DNA of 64,000 bases from Zelonia costaricensis. Its lineage: Eukaryota; Euglenozoa; Kinetoplastea; Trypanosomatida; Trypanosomatidae. Shown here one piece after another: positions 56,364-64,000 of the stretch; position 1 is the first letter of the stretch, and the number at the start of each line of letters is the position of its first letter. Under the pieces are notes generated by a model that saw nothing but the letters and a program-made list of their open reading frames with translations, was not told the origin of the DNA and did no database searches. Where the stretch lies: the NCBI GenBank assembly GCA_030849075.1, contig JASAOO010003479.1:1-64000 (forward strand), read 5' to 3'. Both the position numbers and the translations under genes were made by a program.

Positions 56364-58430
56364 TCACGCGCTCTGGGTCGAGCCGAGAAGGGCGAGCTGC
56401 CGCAGCATGTCCTCGCCGGAGACGACGGATGTACAGCCATACATGACGGACTTGCGCTGCTTGCTCGCCTCCCACGTCTTGAGGTTGTCGTACTCGGCCA
56501 CGCTGCCGCCGCCGAGGGCGAAGACGATTGCCTGCGAGAAGACGGCCTCGCGCAGGTCGACCGCCTTCTTGGTGCGCGGGTCGTACGCCTCCACTGTCTC
56601 CAGCAGCTGGGCCCGCAACCCGCTCGCCGCACCCCCGCCGGCCCCACCGGGGAGGCCCGAGGACGCGGGGCTGCCGTAGCCGCCCGCGACGCCGCCGACC
56701 GCCCCGGCAGCGTTGGGAGCGCCAGGGACGCCACTGGCGCCGTCGTGCATGAGCGCGTCGACGAGCTTCGTGAGCGGCAGCATCGTCTCTGTCTTGGAGC
56801 CAAGCGAGCTGGCGATGTTCTTGGCGATCTGCTGGGCAAAGCCCCAGCCGAAGCCCTGACTCGCGTTCGGCTGCGCCGCGCTGGGGCTCGCAGACCTGAG
56901 CGACCAGTTGCGCAGGTGCTTGAGGTAGGCGAGGGCCGGGAAGCCGTCGACGCCTTCGCTGAGGGCTGCCTCGTGGCTCTGCACGAAGCGGGCCTCCTCC
57001 TCATCCGTGCACATGAGGTAGGCGGTGAGGAACAGCCGCTGCCGGTCCTCCACGGTGCCGAGCTTGTTCTCGAGCAGGTTGTGGAACTCCTCCTCGTCCA
57101 GGCCCTCCTGCTGCAGGACCGCCAGCTCGACACCGTGATAGTGGTCGAGGTGCCGCGCACGGATCTTGTGCAGGATGCTGAAGGCCAGCTTCGTGTGCGC
57201 GTCGAGGCACCGCTTCCGCTCCGCCAGCGCCGGCGCGTTCGCCAGCAGCTTCGACATGTCCGTCCCGTCGCCACCGTCGTCGCCGACGCCGCCGGGAGTC
57301 TCCTGGGCGAGGGCGGCGTACTCCTCCTTGTACCGGCGCAGCGCCGCCTCGATGTTGCCGCCCACCGCGCCGAACTCGAGGCTGGCGTTCTCGCGATACA
57401 CCTCGTCCTTGTCCGGGTCCACCTCGAGCGCCTCGTCCTTCCCATCCGGCGTCGTCACGTTGCACTTGTTCAGCCTCATGCCCCCGATCTCGACGAGCAA
57501 GCCGCGGTAGGTGAAGGGGTGGTGCAGCGCCGTGGCGAGGTCGCTGGAGCGGTCCACGAGGAGGAGCAGCGGCCGGCCCAGCACCGACGACGGCGCCGGC
57601 GTCAGCTGGCGGTCGTTCAGTGCGTCGTTCAGGCCAACAGAGAGCCGCCGCGCCACCTCGGCCGCGGCCCCGGACCGAGAGTGGACGAGAATGGGCAGCA
57701 CCTGCAGCGACAGGCAGACGTGCGAGATGCCCAGGACGACTTGGTTGAGGTGCGCCTCGATCTCCTCGTCGCGCGCGTTGGTCTTGTTCAGCTGGAGAAA
57801 CGAGTTGTTCAGCATGAGGGAGAAGAGATCGTTCTCCAGCGCGACGTAGCTCAGCGTGCGGTCGTAGACGTGGATGTGGCGGATGGACTGCAGCGGCGAC
57901 GCGCTGAGCTGCTGTGCCAGCGACTCGAGCTGTGGCCGCGGGATCTGCGTGGTGAAGTTCACGTAGACCCACTCGTACAGGCTCTGGGCGCAGTCCTGCG
58001 CGATGCGGGCGATGTTGTCCCCGGTAGGCGCGCAGAAGTAGATGGCCGGGGCACCAGGCACGGGGTCCCGCTCCGTGGCGATGTGCAGGTAGAGGGTGAC
58101 GCCAAGCTCGCGCAGCTGCCCCACCTTCAGCAGCGGGGCGATGATGTCGCGGCCCCAGTCGTCGAAGATGAGCAGTCGCCACGTCGTGATCACCGGCTCC
58201 GTTGCCGCGGCCGCCGCGGTGGAGTACGGCTCCGCCACGGGGTTGCCCTGCGCGTCGAGCGGCACCGCCATCTTGATCATCTCAGCGAGCACCGCCTCCT
58301 GCCGCTGACGCAGCCAGTGCTGCGGCGGCGGCCGCGAGGCCAGGGCACCGGGGGCGCTGCCAAAGGCGCCGCCGGGCATGGGGCGACCTGACGAGCCGCC
58401 GCCCATGAGTGGGCTCGCCGCAGCAAACAT
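56364..58430 (-). CDS. SLY1: SLY1, Sec1/Munc18-family regulator of ER-Golgi SNARE fusion
   Basis: 688 residues from ATG 58430 (MFAAASPLMG). SM proteins clasp syntaxin-type SNAREs; SLY1 (SCFD1) acts with Sed5/syntaxin-5 in ER-Golgi and intra-Golgi transport. Visible landmarks are the N-terminal RQRQEAVLAEMIKM helix, WRLLIFDDWGRDIIAPLL (domain 1), the segment LLLLVDRSSDLATALHHPFTY (about 290-310) that is diagnostic of the family, the DKDEVYRENASLEFGAVGGNIE region (domain 3a), LDEEEFHNLLENKLG, and a C-terminal IVFALGGGSVAEYDNL followed by VSGEDMLRQLALLG, as in Sly1. Length agrees with Sly1 (about 640-670) plus a Gly/Ala-rich N-terminus and a Gly/Pro insert near 575-610. VPS45 and VPS33 are less likely given the C-terminal LRQLALLG. 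Confidence 0.92.
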   Translation of the reverse strand: MFAAASPLMGGGSSGRPMPGGAFGSAPGALASRPPPQHWLRQRQEAVLAEMIKMAVPLDAQGNPVAEPYSTAAAAATEPVITTWRLLIFDDWGRDIIAPLLKVGQLRELGVTLYLHIATERDPVPGAPAIYFCAPTGDNIARIAQDCAQSLYEWVYVNFTTQIPRPQLESLAQQLSASPLQSIRHIHVYDRTLSYVALENDLFSLMLNNSFLQLNKTNARDEEIEAHLNQVVLGISHVCLSLQVLPILVHSRSGAAAEVARRLSVGLNDALNDRQLTPAPSSVLGRPLLLLVDRSSDLATALHHPFTYRGLLVEIGGMRLNKCNVTTPDGKDEALEVDPDKDEVYRENASLEFGAVGGNIEAALRRYKEEYAALAQETPGGVGDDGGDGTDMSKLLANAPALAERKRCLDAHTKLAFSILHKIRARHLDHYHGVELAVLQQEGLDEEEFHNLLENKLGTVEDRQRLFLTAYLMCTDEEEARFVQSHEAALSEGVDGFPALAYLKHLRNWSLRSASPSAAQPNASQGFGWGFAQQIAKNIASSLGSKTETMLPLTKLVDALMHDGASGVPGAPNAAGAVGGVAGGYGSPASSGLPGGAGGGAASGLRAQLLETVEAYDPRTKKAVDLREAVFSQAIVFALGGGSVAEYDNLKTWEASKQRKSVMYGCTSVVSGEDMLRQLALLGSTQSA

Positions 58431-58439
58431 GGTGCAGCT

Positions 58440-58520
58440 CTAATACCGACACACACACACACAAACCGACGACAAAGGTAGTGACGGCGTGCCAGGTGGG
58501 GGGAGGGGGGGGACGCGTGC
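58440..58520 (-). promoter_or_regulatory. Predicted trans-splice acceptor, SLY1 gene
   Basis: On the minus strand 58520 to 58442 is AG-free with a C-rich tract (58513-58495) and a GT repeat, then AGs at 58441-58440 and 58439-58438. The leader to ATG 58430 would be about 9 bases. Confidence 0.55.
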
Positions 58521-59520
58521 CTTGCGGAGGCGCACACGCAGCGGCACCGTCGGTCCGTGAAGCAGCGCCTCACAGTCGGGGGCAACGAGAGAGCACGCAA
58601 ACAGCGTGAGAACCACAAGAAGATGATGACGATGAGCCGAGCGGGGGGTGTCGCGGTGTTGACAGCGGTACTCTCAAAGCGAAGAAGTATCAGCCGCCCG
58701 TGCTGGATCGAAGTCCTTCAGAGATCGGCGCCGTCACTGTGTGGCTGGTGCTTGGAATGAGGACGCAATGAGGGAGGCGTGGAGCGGGAGAGGTGCCGAT
58801 CGCGTGCAGGTGGTCGGGAAGTATCGAAGGATCTCCACCCGCTCTGTGTGTGCACGCACGTTCCGCGTCTTGGCTGGAAGATGGATGGGAGGGGGGTTGA
58901 CAAACTGCGGACGGCGTCGTCCCCCGTCACCACCAGTGGAGAGGGCGAGGGGAGATCGGCCGTTGGTGTGTCGCAGGGTAGAGCAAGTGTATGTGTGTGT
59001 GTGCGAGCCAAGCCAAGCAGTGGGGAGTGGAGTCAGCGCGGTGCGACGGAGTTCATCGCTCACATCGGTGGCTGGGCATCAGTGCGGGTGCGACAACGCT
59101 GGTGGTCTTGCGTCGACGGACTCTGGTACACGTCGACGCGGCGAGTACGTGCGTGTGCGTGTGCGTCGGTACGACTGTCGTGTCGTGGAGCAGGCGACAT
59201 CGCTTGTGTCGGTACGGAGAAGGAAAGAAGACTAGGATAGCAGCGTGCTGGAAGGAACGCGGGCGACGAAGGCGCTGGCGCGTCGCAGTCCACGCGCGCT
59301 TGCACACCCCGGCCCTCCGCTTGGTGCACACGAGCCTCGGAGCCCACACAAGAGAGGGGGGAAGCAGCACCCATCATCACGTTCCTCCGCGCACAGGGAA
59401 AGCAAGGGAGGACGTACTCGGGAAGGGAACGAACGGTGTGCCCCCTGCAACGCAGCGGTGGCGGAGATCAACTCGCCAGACGCCAAGATCGCGCATCCCC
59501 GCCCCCCCCCCTGCGCTGGC
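58521..59520. other. Intergenic spacer
   Basis: About 1 kb without a supported gene. GT-rich near 58988-59002 and 59150-59166; C10 run on the plus strand at 59501-59511. It should be the 3'UTR of the CtIP-like gene. Confidence 0.55.
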
Positions 59521-61695
59521 TCAGGGGAAGTTGATGTCCCAGTACTGACGGGGCGTTTGCTGAGACAGCGAGGCAGAGCGCGACGGCCCGTCTGCATCGC
59601 GCGGTGTCTCGTCCGCGTCACTGTGCTGCGGGTCCCGCTGTGGCGACGGCGGCACTTGCCTCGGCGGCTGTTTGCCCGTCGCCCGCACGGCGGCGAAGAG
59701 GCGCTCAGTGTGTGCCGCGTCGTCGGCGCGCTGCTGACGCGTACGCACGTAGCCGCGGCGTACGGCGGAGGCGTCGTCGTTGCCATCCACGACTTGCAGG
59801 TCCTTGGCCGCCGGCACAGCCCCGCCCGCGAAGGCGTGGGCCACACAGACGTCGACACCCAAGGACGGCAGCCCGTCCATCGGCTGGGCTGCTACCCTCA
59901 CAGCACCGGCAGAGTTGCTGCGGCAGTGCTTCGGCTGCCTGCCAACGCCGCATGCCTCCTCCCTCGGACGCTTGCTGCTGCCAGGCCTGAGTCGGATGCC
60001 GCCCTTCCCACGATGCAGCGAGCCAGACTGCGGCGGCGGGGGCAGAGCCGTGATCGCGGCCAGTATGTCCGTCGCCGTCACAGCGCCAGCCGACGAACGT
60101 GCGAGTCGCGGCGGGGGAGCCGGAGCAGCGTGCTGTGGAGCTGTGCGTGTAGACTGCCGTACTTCTCTCGACCCCTTCGCCGCCGCGGTCAAGGGCCTAC
60201 TGGTGCCGCCCTGACTCGAACCCCCTTTACCGCAGCGCTGCCGTGTTTCACCCAGCGGCGGCGGTGGTGGTGGCGGCGCCTTCGTGCAGGAGTCGGTCTC
60301 GTCAACATTGCCGGGGGCGCACCGCGGGGCCTTGCTCGGGGGGGTTGGGAAGTAAAGGCCCTCGTCCTCCGCGTCGCCCAGCGTGGAGGTCGGTGTGGCG
60401 CTGAGTGGCCGCGACTGACGCAGAGCACGGCTTGGGTCCAGGCTGGGCTGGTCCTGCTCCACTACGAGCGGGGGCGATGGCGTCCGAGTCAAAGCCCGCG
60501 TAGGTAAGGCGCACGCGCACGCCGCAGAAAGCACGCGCGGAGAGCGCGATGCGCCGCTCTGCGTGATGGAAGCAGTCACAGCACCAGCTGCGGTGCCTCG
60601 ATCCGCCGATGTCGGCGCGGCCGTATCCGTGGCAGTCGCCTCTACCGCTCCGCCCCCGCTGTCCGCTTCCGCATCGCTGGTCAGCGACCCGTCCGACGAG
60701 TCCGACACTTCGTGCACGTCCTGCAGCGGCCGTGGCGACGCTGCGGCGTGCCGGTCCTTCCCTTCCGCGTTCGTGCCGAGAACCGCACCGGCCGACACCG
60801 TGGCGACCGCGTCACACCCAGCAGCACAGCTCGTGTCTCCGCACGAAGGCGTGGCGTAAGACCGCTGCGGTGGCAGCGGGGGGCGGTAGTGCAGGGCACC
60901 CAAGAAGGCACTGCGGCGCCGGTCAATCTCGTTGCGCGGCCACACGGCGGACAATCTGTGCGAGACGCCCAACGCCTCCTGCGTCTCCCCGCTTTCTCGC
61001 TCTATAGCACCGCGCACAGGCGGCTCTGCCGGGCCCCCGCTGGGTAAAGACGTGTCGGAGGCCTGCGCCGCGTCTACGTGCGCGTGCGCGTCTTCGAGTG
61101 GTTGACCCGAGAGGAGCGCCGCGATGGCGCTGTAGTGCGCGCGTGTCGCCGCTGTAAAACCGGCTGATGGTACTCGCAGGGAGCGCGACGTGATCGCCGG
61201 CGCGGTGCGGAGGCCAAGCACAGCCCCCTGACCTGCGGCACCGCCCTGTGGGGAGTGCGGCGCGTGGGCAAAAAACGGAAGCGACACGAGGAGGCCGCCT
61301 GGCGCGCTGGGGGCTTCACAGTCGGCCGTCGCGAGCCCGTCGGCGGCAAGTGGCGCAGCGTGCGCGGGCCGTGCGCCGAGCAGGAGTTCGGTGAGGACGC
61401 GCAGACGCACCAGGACGCCAAGCTCCGCCTCCTGCAGCGTGCGCAAGCGTCCCTCCACTGCCGTCTCAGCCTCCGCGGCCGGCGTGCCAGAAACGTGCGG
61501 TGCGTGAAGTGCCTCGGATGCGGGTGGCACTTCGCTCCCACTGGTCAAGCGTTGGCGAGTCTCAGCGCGGGGACGGTCTCGCGGGGCCGCGGCGGCGTCG
61601 GCCCCGCCACGGTGATGCACAGCCTCTTGTGAAGGGGCTGGCGTCGCCGCAGATGGGCCTGCCGGCGGTGGTCCGTCCTGCAGCGGCCTGAGCAT
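59521..61695 (-). CDS. Disordered protein with N-terminal helix and CtIP/Sae2-like C-terminal motif
   Basis: 724 residues from ATG 61695 (MLRPLQDGPP), the first in-frame ATG; the frame continues upstream only as a non-ATG open stretch to 61749. A short leucine-rich helix (about 77-107, VEGRLRTLQEAELGVLVRL) may oligomerise. The centre is disordered, Ser/Pro/Ala-rich, with many S/T-P sites and an acidic Ser cluster (about 329-344, SDSSDGSLTSDAEAD). The protein ends TPRQYWDINFP. The CtIP/Sae2/Ctp1 family has near its C-terminus a Pro-x-x-[FY]-W-x-x-x-[FY]-P element in DNA-end-resection factors that activate Mre11. Against this, the CxxC and RHR elements that precede it in CtIP are not visible. 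An out-of-frame ATG at 61702 is removed if splicing uses AG 61698-61697. Without the motif I would call it hypothetical. Confidence 0.7.
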   Translation of the reverse strand: MLRPLQDGPPPAGPSAATPAPSQEAVHHRGGADAAAAPRDRPRAETRQRLTSGSEVPPASEALHAPHVSGTPAAEAETAVEGRLRTLQEAELGVLVRLRVLTELLLGARPAHAAPLAADGLATADCEAPSAPGGLLVSLPFFAHAPHSPQGGAAGQGAVLGLRTAPAITSRSLRVPSAGFTAATRAHYSAIAALLSGQPLEDAHAHVDAAQASDTSLPSGGPAEPPVRGAIERESGETQEALGVSHRLSAVWPRNEIDRRRSAFLGALHYRPPLPPQRSYATPSCGDTSCAAGCDAVATVSAGAVLGTNAEGKDRHAAASPRPLQDVHEVSDSSDGSLTSDAEADSGGGAVEATATDTAAPTSADRGTAAGAVTASITQSGASRSPRVLSAACACALPTRALTRTPSPPLVVEQDQPSLDPSRALRQSRPLSATPTSTLGDAEDEGLYFPTPPSKAPRCAPGNVDETDSCTKAPPPPPPPLGETRQRCGKGGSSQGGTSRPLTAAAKGSREVRQSTRTAPQHAAPAPPPRLARSSAGAVTATDILAAITALPPPPQSGSLHRGKGGIRLRPGSSKRPREEACGVGRQPKHCRSNSAGAVRVAAQPMDGLPSLGVDVCVAHAFAGGAVPAAKDLQVVDGNDDASAVRRGYVRTRQQRADDAAHTERLFAAVRATGKQPPRQVPPSPQRDPQHSDADETPRDADGPSRSASLSQQTPRQYWDINFP

Positions 61696-61696
61696 C

Positions 61697-61718
61697 CTGC
61701 ATTGAGACAAGAAGGAGC
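61697..61718 (-). promoter_or_regulatory. Predicted trans-splice acceptor one base before the start codon, CtIP-like gene
   Basis: On the minus strand a pyrimidine stretch (61718-61704, CTCCTTCTTGTCTC-like) leads to CAG at 61699-61697, then one G and ATG 61695. Splicing here removes an out-of-frame ATG at 61702. Confidence 0.5.
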
Positions 61719-62815
61719 CTTTCTCTTCAATGCAGGGAAGGACACTCAAGCGGTTGAGTCAGACACGGCGGGCAAAAATGGCCCAAGAGGCAGTGGCGAG
61801 AAGCACTGCGATGTCGCTTCCCTGTCGTCGCCCGCGAGTCGGAGTGGGATCTGATGTGAAACGCCTGTGGAGGTGTGAGCGTATCGTGGGGGAGCTCCGC
61901 ACTGCAGCCTCGTGTGACGCCGCGAGGGGAGCGTTCATTGCGGCACAAGCGAGGATCAGTCACCGAGGGTGCGCAGTGGAGCGCACGGCATCGTGATGGT
62001 TCCCGGTGCATTCGAATTCAGTTAGACAAAGCCAAGGTGGTCACAGAGAGGGAAAACGTGAGAGGTGGCAGCTGTGCGCACTTGCAGCAGTGGTGCGTCC
62101 AAACATGAGACGCCGCACGCACGGTGCGGTGGGGGTGCTGCGTCCCTTCCGCCTCCCCTCCCCGCTCCTACCTTCCACTCCGACCTCCGCACCATCCCAC
62201 TTCTCTCCATGGACACCTGCGGAGGGGCATTATGGAAAGGGGGAGGCGGTGCGACTGCGTTTGCCCTCCAGCCCTGTGTAGAGGGGAGGGAGGAGGAGGG
62301 GGGGGGCCAGCACCACCACCACTCTCTGGCACCCGCACCTCAAACTAGATGCAGCGGCACGGCGCACCGACGCCGAGCCAGGCCCAGCGCCAGCAGTAGT
62401 GGCAGCCATACGAGGAGAAAGCGCGCCACGGTAGGGACCTCGATGCGGTGAGCGCGAGTCCCATTCCCGTCTCCCGCGCGCTCTCTCATCACCTTCTTCT
62501 TCTCCTGTCTTTCCAGCTTTTGGGGGAGTGCGATGCCACGCGGCACCAAAAATGAAAAGAAAAGCATCGGAAACAAAAGTCAGGCAACGCACCGGCGACG
62601 GCGGAGTTCGATCACGACGGGGGGCAGACGCACAGACGAGTTTGGCGGCGGGGCACGCAGACGGGCACTGCGGAAGAAGCAGGCGGAGGATGCGCCGTAC
62701 ATGGCGGGCGCGCTGAGTGCGTGCACGCAAGATCGGTGGCCCCTCCACCTGGCTTCCGCATGCACGCCAACGTGCGTGCCGCCTGCGTCAACCCATTGTG
62801 CGCGAAGCTCACTCT
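61719..62815. other. Intergenic spacer
   Basis: About 1.1 kb without a supported gene. On the minus strand C/T-rich tracts lie at 62279-62308. It should contain the ribosomal protein 3'UTR. Confidence 0.55.
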
Positions 62816-63199
62816 CTAGATCTTGACGGCGTACACGCGCTTCGGGAACTTGTGCGCCTGGCGCATCTGACGCGGCGTCTTGCGGTTCTTCTCGTTGTCC
62901 TTCAGCGCAAGGCGGCGGCGGTGCGTCAGCTTCTCGCGCAGCACCTTCGGCGTCTTGCTGCGCATCTTGCTGTCCGAGTAGAACTTCTTCAGGTTGCTGC
63001 GCTCGTTCTGGTTCAGCACCGTCAGGATGCGGGCAATGCTCTTGCGGATCGGGCGGATGCGGCCCAGGCGGGTCTCGGCGCCGCCCGTCTGCTGCACCAC
63101 GCGCAGTTGCGACAGCTCCTTCTTGTACTCCGTCAGCGTCTTGAGAAGGTCATCCTTGCTCTTCTCACGCAGGTCCTTGATCTTCATGTGGTGGGACAT
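62816..63199 (-). CDS. RPL35: 60S ribosomal protein L35 (uL29)
   Basis: 127 residues from ATG 63199 (MSHHMKIKDLREK). A 60S protein at the polypeptide exit tunnel. The family core is plain: KIKDLREKSKDDLLKTL, YKKELSQLRVVQQTGG, RIRPIRKSIARILTV, NLKKFY and the C-terminal KRVYAVKI. Strongly basic, all-helical N-terminal half, length as in other eukaryotes (about 123). The next Met (63187) is a possible alternative start, but MSHH follows the acceptor AG 63232-63231 with no earlier ATG. It is the most upstream gene of the transcription unit in the window. Confidence 0.97.
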   Translation of the reverse strand: MSHHMKIKDLREKSKDDLLKTLTEYKKELSQLRVVQQTGGAETRLGRIRPIRKSIARILTVLNQNERSNLKKFYSDSKMRSKTPKVLREKLTHRRRLALKDNEKNRKTPRQMRQAHKFPKRVYAVKI

Positions 63200-63230
63200 G
63201 GTTGCGAGGTGAGGTAACTCCAAGTACGCG

Positions 63231-63497
63231 CTGTAACAGCGATGGCATAAGAGAGTTCAATGGAGAGTGCGTGAGCAGCGGCAGTGTGCAGCAGGTGCGG
63301 GAGTGGTAAGCAAGTGCACGCACGTGTGTGATGGCGATAGAGTCACGCCGCGTCGTCAGTTCGCGACGAGGGGCAGGCAGTGAAGGTTCACAGCAGTTCC
63401 CCCAGAAGGGGAGTGGGAGAGACAGCCGAGTACAGCGGAGCACGAGGAGGGTGATGGGCAAAGTGGAGAGGGAAAAGAGAATGAGTTGCGCACGGCC
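63231..63497 (-). promoter_or_regulatory. 265-base AG-free zone and trans-splice acceptor, L35 gene
   Basis: On the minus strand 63497 to 63233 contains no AG dinucleotide. It begins with a C/T tract (63486-63461) and ends at TTACAG, AG at 63232-63231, 32 bases before ATG 63199. A further AG at 63219-63218 gives a shorter leader. Confidence 0.55.
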
Positions 63498-64000
63498 CTG
63501 CGGAGGGCCCGCGGTGGTCGATCGGGTGCGCGTTGCACAGCCGCTTCTCCTCGCCTACGCCATTGTCCTCCCTTGTTGCATGCTCGAAGGGTCAGTGCCT
63601 CGTTGTGGCGCAGTCCACGAAGAGCATGCCCATCCGCAAGTGGGGAGAGGAAGGGGGAGAGGGAGAGAGGTAGCTGCGGCCACCCTCGATGCGACCACTT
63701 TTCACTGTGCTCCATCTCCCGCCGTCTGCCTCCTTTCACGTACTCCACACAGGCGGGCGTGCCGTCGGTATCGTGGAGGAGGAGCGCGAGAGGAGAAGGA
63801 CGCGCAGTGACGCGGAGCGGCGATGCGTGGAGTGACGACCACCACGCCAGGAGGCAAACAGCGCTCTCCTTTCGCTTACACTGGACGCGCGTGCGACGTC
63901 ACCACCGCCGCCGCTGTCACGGACGCCGTGGCGGTGGTGGTGCTGCGCTCTGCATCACCGCAAGTGGTGGTTTCGTTTTGTGCTTCGGGAACTGAGAACG
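63498..64000. other. Right-edge spacer
   Basis: No gene supported. Frames present on both strands are spacer-like. It is expected to be the 3'UTR or spacer after an upstream gene outside the window. Confidence 0.5.

Overview
The window looks like nuclear DNA of a trypanosomatid, most likely a Leishmaniinae species (Leishmania, Crithidia, Leptomonas or a relative). It is GC-rich, every gene I can support is intronless and lies on the minus strand, and genes are separated by 0.5-3.6 kb of pyrimidine-rich (minus-strand) spacers with dinucleotide microsatellites. Starts typically follow a polypyrimidine tract and an AG, as expected for spliced-leader trans-splicing. This is one stretch of a single polycistronic transcription unit read from position 64000 towards position 1. 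I see no strand switch, tRNA, rRNA, transposon or CRISPR array.

In transcription order the genes are: ribosomal protein eL35/uL29 (62816-63199); a disordered protein with a CtIP/Sae2-like C-terminal motif (59521-61695); the Sec1/Munc18 protein SLY1 (56364-58430); a 4000-residue HECT E3 ubiquitin ligase with SPRY and zinc-finger regions (40754-52756); a 5157-residue protein of about 33 fibronectin-III-like units (24127-39600); MCM10 (19310-21796); a PXMP4/PMP24 peroxisomal (glycosomal) membrane protein (18000-18680); a helical protein (15933-17267); a MATH plus double-BTB protein (12812-14725); a BRCC36-type JAMM deubiquitinase (10592-11518); an Aurora-like kinase with a destroyed catalytic loop (6250-9867); an RRM protein (5085-5765); a probable mitochondrial membrane protein (3226-4524); a small Stc1-like zinc protein (2164-2556); phosphatidylinositol synthase (694-1374); and the first codons of one more gene at the left edge.

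Neighbouring genes in such units are not usually functionally linked. Still, three ubiquitin-system genes (HECT ligase, MATH-BTB, BRCC36) and up to three genome-maintenance genes (MCM10, BRCC36, the CtIP-like protein) are present. The most unusual feature is the giant FN3 protein: 19 of its units carry a W-[GS]-x-W-[ST] motif at the position of the WSXWS box of class I cytokine receptors. Other points of interest are the kinase-dead Aurora-like protein, the possible CtIP/Sae2 homologue, the Stc1-like zinc protein, and long AG-free zones with AG acceptors lying one base before the start codon.
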